Below are positions 59,028-64,000 of a stretch of 64,000 bases of DNA, one piece after another. Origin of the DNA: Rubricoccus marinus (GTDB lineage: Bacteria; Bacteroidota; Rhodothermia; Rhodothermales; Rubricoccaceae). The translations under genes and the position numbers were made by a program. Location: assembly GCF_002257665.1 (NCBI RefSeq), contig NZ_MQWB01000010.1, positions 1 to 64,000 of the forward strand, written 5' to 3'. The notes below the pieces were generated by a model. The model saw nothing but the letters and a program-made list of their open reading frames with translations. It was not told where the DNA came from and ran no database searches. How positions within the stretch are numbered: position 1 is the first letter of the stretch; each line of letters starts with the position of its first letter.

Positions 59028-60265
59028 TCCTCCCCGTAGGCCTCGAAGCGCGCGAGCGCCTTGAGGTCGAACACGTTCGTCACCGCCACGCGGTCGCCGA
59101 CGGCGAGCCCGCTCAGGACCGGGACGGCCTCCTCGCCCGGCGCACCCAGCTCCACCGGCCGCTGCTCGAACGCGCGCGGCCCCGTCTGCACGAAGACCGT
59201 CGCCCGGTCGCCGTCGTACGACACGGCCGCCAGCGGGACGGAGACCCCGCCCGCCTCGGCGCGGGCGACGACGCTCAGGCGGACGCTCTGGCCCGGCCGG
59301 ATGCCGCGCCCGGCGGGCACCCTGACGTAAACGGCCACGGATCGGTCGCTCGACGAGGCGGCCGGGGCGACGCTCGCGACCCTGGAGGCCACCGCGACGC
59401 CCGGGTCGCTCGCGGAGCGGACCGAGACGCCGTCGCCGGCTCGGACGCGTGCCGCCTGGTCCGGCGTGGCCTGCCCGCGCACCATCACCTCGCCCTGGCC
59501 CACGATCGTCATCATCTCGTCGTACGCCATCACCGAGCCGCCGAGGTCGACGGTGTGGCGGTCGATGACCCCGCCCCGCGGGGCCACGACGGCGACGGTC
59601 CCGCCGCGACCGCCCCCGCCCGCCGCCGCGAGCTGGTCGCGCGACCCGGTCACGCGGGCCTGCGCCGCGGCCACCGCGGCCTGCGCGGCTCGGAGCTGCG
59701 CCTGGGCGCGCCCGAGGTCAGCACGGGCCTGGTCGAGACGCATCCGGGGGCTGATCCGCTCGGCGACGAGTTGGGTGTAGCGCTCCACCTGCTGGCGCTG
59801 GAGCGCCACCTCGGCCTGGGCCTGGGCCACGCCCGCCTCGGCCTGGGCCGCCTCGGCCGACGCCTGCCTCGCCGAGGCGGAGAGCGACGCCGTCTCCATG
59901 CTCTGGAGGACCGCGACGGTCTGCCCGCGGCGCACGGCCTCGCCCTCGTGCGCCAGCACGCGCACCACGCGGCCGGAGACGGGCGCGCTCACGGCCGCGA
60001 AGTCGTCCGGCGACGGCTCGGCCACGCCTGGCATCCCGACCTCGACGGTCGCGCCCGAGGCCTGGACCTCGGCGGTCTCGACCGACAGCTCGGCCGCCTG
60101 CACGTCGGACAGCGTGACGACGGCCGGGCCCGACGCGCGCTGGAGAGACGGCGGTTGCCCCACCGGGTCGGCGTCGGTCTCTGGCGGCGCGCCGTCGCCG
60201 CACCCGGCCACGAGGAGCCCGGCGGCAAGCGCCAGCGCAGGGAGGGAAAGTGGGAGTCGGCGCAC
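59024..60265 (-). CDS. czcB: Periplasmic adaptor of the metal RND pump, CzcB type
   Basis: 413 residues with a lipobox (LALAAGLLVAGC). The lipoyl halves (SAPVSGRVVRVLAHEGEAVR and VVAPRGGVIDRHTVDLGGSV) enclose a coiled coil (about 145-235). Beta-barrel and membrane-proximal domains follow. Links CzcA to CzcC. First gene of the operon; overlaps czcA by 4 bases and diverges from the response regulator gene. Confidence 0.93.
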   Translation of the reverse strand: MRRLPLSLPALALAAGLLVAGCGDGAPPETDADPVGQPPSLQRASGPAVVTLSDVQAAELSVETAEVQASGATVEVGMPGVAEPSPDDFAAVSAPVSGRVVRVLAHEGEAVRRGQTVAVLQSMETASLSASARQASAEAAQAEAGVAQAQAEVALQRQQVERYTQLVAERISPRMRLDQARADLGRAQAQLRAAQAAVAAAQARVTGSRDQLAAAGGGGRGGTVAVVAPRGGVIDRHTVDLGGSVMAYDEMMTIVGQGEVMVRGQATPDQAARVRAGDGVSVRSASDPGVAVASRVASVAPAASSSDRSVAVYVRVPAGRGIRPGQSVRLSVVARAEAGGVSVPLAAVSYDGDRATVFVQTGPRAFEQRPVELGAPGEEAVPVLSGLAVGDRVAVTNVFDLKALARFEAYGEE

Positions 60266-60323
60266 GGATCGAGGTGGCGGGGGCAGGGATGGAGGAGCCT
60301 AGGGCGCGAGCCCCCCGCGTTCC

Positions 60324-60371
60324 TGAGAGGACGATGAGAGCCCGGCCCGCTCGATGAGAAGGCGGTGAGAG
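60324..60371. promoter_or_regulatory. Response-regulator-type direct repeats A and B
   Basis: TGAGAG-GACGA-TGAGAG (60324-60340) and TGAGAA-GGCGG-TGAGAG (60355-60371), 31 bp apart, three helical turns, in the gap between czcB and the response regulator. Direct half-sites at 11-bp period are what OmpR/PhoB-type regulators bind. Confidence 0.7.
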
Positions 60372-60410
60372 CCCTCGTCCCCGCCCGGTCCGGTGCGGTA
60401 CCATGCCCCC

Positions 60411-61097
60411 ATGCGCCGCCTCCTCCTCGTCGAAGACGACCCCCACGTGGCCTCGTTCGTCCGCCAGGGCCTGAGCGAGGAGGGCTACGTCGTCGAGTGG
60501 GCCGCGACCGGGCGCGAGGGCCAGCGCCGCGCGCTCGCCGAGGCGTTCGACGCGGTCGTCCTCGACGTCCGCCTGCCCGACCTCTCCGGCGTCGAGGTCT
60601 GCCGCGAGGTCCGCCGCCACGACGCCGCCGTGCCCGTCCTCATGCTGACGGCGCTCGACGCCGTCGAGGACCGCGTGGCCGGACTCCGAGCCGGCGCCGA
60701 CGACTACCTCCCCAAGCCGTTCGCCTTCGACGAGCTCCTTGCCCGGCTCGACGCGCTCCTCCGCCGCGCGGCCGTCGAGCCCCCCGACCGCGCCCAGGCC
60801 GACGGGCCGCTCCGCCTCGACCCCGCCACGCGCGACGCCCGGTGCGACGGGGCCCCGTTCGATCTCACGGCGACCGAGTTCGACCTGCTCGCCTACTTCC
60901 TCGCGCGGCGCGGCCAGGCCCTCTCCCGCGACGAGATCCACCAGGGCGTCTGGGGCCACGACTTCGACCGCGGCACCAACCTCATCGACGTCTACGTGGG
61001 CTACCTCCGCCGCAAGCTCGCCGAGGCCGGGTGTGACGCCCGCATCGAGGCCGTCCGCGGCGTCGGCTACCGCTACGTCTCCGCCGCCGATGGCTGA
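60411..61097 (+). CDS. OmpR-type response regulator
   Basis: 228 residues. Receiver domain: LLLVEDDPHVASFVRQGLSE, VVLDVRLPDLSG with the phosphorylated Asp (about 53), LMLTALD and DDYLPKPFAF with the conserved Lys. Winged-helix effector: LTATEFDLLAYFLARRGQAL, NLIDVYVGYLRRKL and RGVGYRYV. Similar to CusR/CopR-type regulators of metal efflux, and next to czc. ATG at 60411 is preferred over a GTG 6 codons earlier. Overlaps the kinase gene by 8 bases. Confidence 0.94.
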   Translation: MRRLLLVEDDPHVASFVRQGLSEEGYVVEWAATGREGQRRALAEAFDAVVLDVRLPDLSGVEVCREVRRHDAAVPVLMLTALDAVEDRVAGLRAGADDYLPKPFAFDELLARLDALLRRAAVEPPDRAQADGPLRLDPATRDARCDGAPFDLTATEFDLLAYFLARRGQALSRDEIHQGVWGHDFDRGTNLIDVYVGYLRRKLAEAGCDARIEAVRGVGYRYVSAADG

Positions 61098-62502
61098 ACG
61101 CCCCCCGTTCCGCCGTCGCCTCCTCGTCCGCCTCGGCGCCGCGCTGGCCATCGCCCTCACCGTGCTCGGGGGAGCCGTGTGGTGCGGGGCCGCCGTGTGG
61201 TCCGCGACCGAGGCCCGCCGCGCGCTCCGCCTCGAGGCCGCGGCCGTCCAGGCCGACGTCGTGGCCCCGGACGGCCGTCTCGTCCCCGAGGCCTACTACT
61301 GGGACGAGCCCCACCACCGGTTCGACGCCGAGCGCATCGACCCGTTCTTCCTCCAGGTGTTCGGCCCCGACGGCCGCCTCCTCCGCGCCTCCGACAACGT
61401 GGCCCTCTTCGACGCCTTCCCCGACCGGGTGCTGGCGCCGACCACGGACGAGGCCCTGCTCGCGCCGCTCTCGACGTTCCGCCTGGGCCGCCGCGACCTC
61501 TACCACGTCACCGAGCCGCTCCTCGACGCACGCGGCGCCGCCGTCGGGACCGTCCAGGTCGCCCGCTATATCCCGCCGCTCCAGGCCGGTCTCGGGCGGC
61601 TCGCCGCCGGGCTGGCGCTCGGGCTGGGGCTCTCGCTCGCGGCGCTGCTCGCGCTCGTCTGGGCCGTCGGCGGCCGCGTCGTCCGGCCGCTCCAGGCCAT
61701 CACGGCCCACGCAGCGGGCCTGTCGGCGGCCACGCTCGGCGAGCGCGTCCCCGTCCCGACCGGCGCGGACCGCGAGACGGCCGCGCTCGCGGCGGCGCTC
61801 AACGGCTCGCTCGAACGGCTCGATGGGGCGTTCGCCGAGATGAAGCGGTTCACCGCGAACGCGGCCCACGAGCTCCAAACGCCGCTGACCGTCTTGCGGG
61901 GCCACGTCGAGGTCGCCCTCCGCCGCGAGCGCTCGCCCGATGCCTACCGCGAGACGCTCCGGCTCCTCGACGGCGAGGTCGACGGCATGGTCCGGACGGT
62001 CCGGGGCCTGCTCGCGCTCGCCCGGCTCGACGCCAGCGTAGAGCCTCTCGCGGCCGAGCCCGTCGACCTCGCTCGGATCGCCCGTGAGGAGGCCGAGGCC
62101 GCCCGCCCGCTCGCCGTCGCGCGGGGGCTCGCGCTCGGCGTCCACGCCGACGGCCCCGCCCCGTCCCGCGGCCACCCCGACCTCCTCCGCGAGGCCGTGC
62201 GCACGCTCCTCGACAACGCGCTCAAATACACGCCCCGCGGCCATGTCGCCGTCGCCGCAGGCACGCGCGACGGCCACGCCTGGGTCGCCGTCGAGGACTC
62301 TGGCCCCGGCATCGCGCCGGAGCACCGCGCCCACGCGACCGACCGGTTCTGGCGGGCCCCCGACGTCCAGCACGTGCCTGGCAGCGGCCTCGGCCTCGCC
62401 CTCGCCGACCGCGTCGCCCGGTCCCACGGCGGTCGCCTCGACCTGGCCTCGGCGGACCCCCACGGCCTCCGCGTCGTCCTCTCCATCCCCACGACCCTGT
62501 GA
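61090..62502 (+). CDS. Sensor histidine kinase
   Basis: 470 residues. Two membrane helices (about 15-40 and 160-195) flank a periplasmic sensing domain; a HAMP region follows, then the H-box FTANAAHELQTPLTVLRGHV (His about 260), N-box LLDNALKYTPRGHV, and G boxes VEDSGPGIAPEH and GSGLGLALADRV. CusS-like partner of the response regulator; the periplasmic domain has several His and Asp/Glu that could sense metal. Confidence 0.93.
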   Translation: MAERPPFRRRLLVRLGAALAIALTVLGGAVWCGAAVWSATEARRALRLEAAAVQADVVAPDGRLVPEAYYWDEPHHRFDAERIDPFFLQVFGPDGRLLRASDNVALFDAFPDRVLAPTTDEALLAPLSTFRLGRRDLYHVTEPLLDARGAAVGTVQVARYIPPLQAGLGRLAAGLALGLGLSLAALLALVWAVGGRVVRPLQAITAHAAGLSAATLGERVPVPTGADRETAALAAALNGSLERLDGAFAEMKRFTANAAHELQTPLTVLRGHVEVALRRERSPDAYRETLRLLDGEVDGMVRTVRGLLALARLDASVEPLAAEPVDLARIAREEAEAARPLAVARGLALGVHADGPAPSRGHPDLLREAVRTLLDNALKYTPRGHVAVAAGTRDGHAWVAVEDSGPGIAPEHRAHATDRFWRAPDVQHVPGSGLGLALADRVARSHGGRLDLASADPHGLRVVLSIPTTL

Positions 62503-62512
62503 CGTTCGCCTC

Positions 62513-63175
62513 GTGACCGCCGCGCTCGACCCCGCCCTGTTCCCCTTTGCCGCCCGGCTCGGCGACGACGCCCGCGCGTCGATCGAGGCCGAGCTCCGCC
62601 CGGTCCGGCTCGAACCCGGCGCGCCGATCTGCCTCGAGGGCGACCGGTGTCCGGCGCTCCCGTTCGTCGTCTCGGGCGAGGCCCGCGTCTACCGCACGAG
62701 CGCCGCGGGCCGCGCGCTCACGCTCTACCGGATCGACCCCGGCGAGAGCTGCATCCTGACGGCCTCGTGCCTGCTCAGCGACCGCCCATTCCCGGCCTTC
62801 GCCGAGGCGGAGACGCCCGTCGAGGCGCTCCTCCTCCCGGCCGACCTGTTCGTCCGCCTCTTCGCCCAGGCCGCCCCCCTCCGCGAGCACGTGTTCTCGC
62901 TCCTGGCCCGCCGCCTCGGCGACGTCATCGAGCTCGTCGACGCCGTCGCGTTCCAGCGGGTCGACGAGCGGCTCGCGCGGCACCTCCTCGACCAGGCCGG
63001 CGCCGGCGGCAGCGTCGCGCGGACCCACGAGGCGCTCGCGGAGGCCCTCGGCACGTCCCGCGAGGTCGTCAGCCGCACGCTCAAGGAGTTCGAGCGGGGT
63101 GGGCTCGTCGCCCTCGCCCGCGGCACGGTCTCCGTCCTCGACGCCCCCGGCCTCCGCGCCTACGGCGCTGTGTGA
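62513..63175 (+). CDS. Crp/Fnr-family transcriptional regulator
   Basis: 220 residues. A cyclic-nucleotide-type sensor barrel (SGEARVYRTSAAGRALTLYR, IDPGESCILTASCLLSDRPF) and a helix-turn-helix (RTHEALAEALGTSREVVSRT). Cys pairs at GESC and TASC, and at about residue 45, are present, but the Fnr iron-sulfur cluster motif at the N-terminus is not. The TASCLLS motif is typical of a sub-group found near sulfur and rhodanese genes. GTG start, 10 bases after the kinase. Confidence 0.88.
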   Translation: MTAALDPALFPFAARLGDDARASIEAELRPVRLEPGAPICLEGDRCPALPFVVSGEARVYRTSAAGRALTLYRIDPGESCILTASCLLSDRPFPAFAEAETPVEALLLPADLFVRLFAQAAPLREHVFSLLARRLGDVIELVDAVAFQRVDERLARHLLDQAGAGGSVARTHEALAEALGTSREVVSRTLKEFERGGLVALARGTVSVLDAPGLRAYGAV

Positions 63176-63240
63176 CCAGGGTCACGGACGGGGGACCTGC
63201 GCCGTCCCGATCCTACAGGCGCACCTCATCCCCCTCCGTC

Positions 63241-63444
63241 ATGAAGAAGAACATGGGCTCCATCGACCGCGGCCTACGCGCGGCCCTCGCCGTGCTCGTC
63301 GCCGTCCTGTATTTCACCGGCGTCATCAACGGCACGGCCGCCATCGTCTTGGGCGTCCTCGCGGTCGTTTTCCTGGCGACGAGCTTCGTCGGGACGTGCC
63401 CGCTCTACCTCCCGTTCGGGCTCTCGACGGTCCGTCGGAGCTAG
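63241..63444 (+). CDS. DUF2892 (YgaP transmembrane-type) protein
   Basis: 67 residues: MGSIDRGLRAALAVLVAVLY, GTAAIVLGVLAVVFLATSFV and GTCPLYLPFGLST, the typical short DUF2892 form with GxCPLY. Two helices in the inner membrane. Often regulated by the Crp/Fnr protein next door and linked with persulfide handling, so it ties this end to the sulfur genes. Confidence 0.9.
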   Translation: MKKNMGSIDRGLRAALAVLVAVLYFTGVINGTAAIVLGVLAVVFLATSFVGTCPLYLPFGLSTVRRS

Positions 63445-64000
63445 CCGCTGGCGGGGCGCTCCCACACCAGCCGCACCACAGCCGACGCTCCGACGTGGTA
63501 GCGGCCCTCGGCGAGCTCGACGTCGACCTCCTACAGCAGCACCACGCCCGCCTCGGGGAAGTGCTCCGCCAGTTCGGCGGCCGTGACCATCGCGGCGGCC
63601 ACGGGCGGGCCGCCGTGCAGGCCCCGCTCGCGGTGCTCGGGGCGGTACCACTCGGCCACGACCACGCCGCCCGGCCGCACGACCCGCTGCAGGAGCGCGT
63701 AGAGCGCCGGCCGCTGACCCGGCGGGAGGTGCAAGAACGTCGCGACGGCGCCGTCCCACTGTCGGTCGGGTTCCCACGCCGTCACGTCGGCTTGGACCGC
63801 GTCCACGGCGTCGCCTCCCGGCAACCGCGCGGCCTTCGCAAGGCCCTCCGAGGACGAGTCCACGGCGGTCACCCGGCACCCCCTGCGGGCCAGGAACGCC
63901 GCGTTGCGCCCCTCGCCGGAGCCCAGTTCCACGACCGAGGACCCCGCCGGAAAGCGGTCGGCCTGCGAGGCCACGAAGGCGTTGGGCGCCTCGCCGTAGG
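63441..64000 (-). pseudogene. Class I SAM methyltransferase with internal stop, partial
   Basis: Runs off the right edge. On the minus strand YGEAPNAFVASQADRF, VVELGSGEGRNAAFLARRGC (motif I), RVTAVDSSSEGLAKA, DGAVATFLHLPP and GGVVVAEWYRPEH define a small tellurite-resistance/TehB-like methyltransferase. At 63531-63533 an in-frame TAG interrupts the gene after GVVLL; the same frame continues sensibly (EVDVELAEGRYHVGASAVVR) to a second TAG at 63441. A CAG (Gln) to TAG change would explain this. The product may still fold without the last strand pair. It overlaps the end of the DUF2892 gene by 4 bases. Confidence 0.75.

Overview
The window is about 70% GC. It looks like DNA from a Rhodothermota bacterium close to Rubricoccaceae (Rubrivirga/Rubricoccus-like). 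This rests on two secreted proteins ending in Bacteroidota-type type IX secretion sorting domains, a Bacteroidota-like cbb3 oxidase layout, and the overall protein style; no rRNA or marker gene is present to prove it. Two halves differ sharply. Bases 1 to about 30,200 behave like a plasmid backbone with accessory genes. From about 30,500 to the right end lies a compact set of sulfur, respiration and metal genes. A nine-base word, CCTCTGGCG (or its complement), occurs roughly 60 times in the left part and only about 3 times in the right part (counted by eye).

Left part. A tyrosine recombinase (201-1367) leads a long co-directional block (1364-14171): lipoproteins, a membrane hydrolase fused to an HlyD-like adaptor, a TolC-like protein, a membrane-anchored P-loop ATPase, a thermonuclease lipoprotein and two endonuclease I-family exonucleases with type IX sorting tails. 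Its overall role is unknown. Two minus-strand orphan genes follow (14298-15237). Next is a complete integron (15402-19435): an IntI-type integrase on the plus strand, an attI-like core, a strong candidate Pc promoter pointing into the array, and five minus-strand cassettes separated by attC-like inverted repeats. Then come parA and a small RHH partition gene, a 1.7-kb gene-poor stretch holding ATTGC/GCAAT palindromes and a decayed SLOG gene, an iteron origin (nine direct and one inverted 18-bp iterons), a Rep_3-type initiator, umuDC, small hypothetical genes, an intact SLOG-domain gene and a plasmid-type DNA methyltransferase. A broken AAA ATPase marks the edge of the left part.

Right part. 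A divergent ArsR regulator faces a sulfur-trafficking operon: two YeeE/YedE transporter halves, an MBL-rhodanese protein, a TauE-rhodanese fusion, a two-domain lipoprotein rhodanese, a HiPIP, a thioredoxin, a heme lipoprotein, a porin and another rhodanese. The cbb3 oxidase operon (40473-46780) follows, with its copper ATPase and maturation genes. After an M1 peptidase comes a minus-strand metal block (P1B-4 ATPase, cupin, lipoprotein, DUF2202), then an MBL hydrolase, a membrane protein and a czcBAC RND efflux operon. The latter diverges from a response regulator/histidine kinase pair. Repeated TGAGAG-N5-TGAGAG sites in front of both metal operons suggest one two-component regulon. A Crp/Fnr regulator, a DUF2892 protein and a methyltransferase with an internal stop close the window.

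Within the right part the genes fit together as reduced-sulfur uptake and persulfide handling, delivery of electrons through HiPIP and cytochromes to a high-affinity oxidase, and copper/divalent metal homeostasis. The left half supplies replication, partition, SOS mutagenesis and gene capture. Whether both halves belong to one replicon cannot be decided from this window alone.
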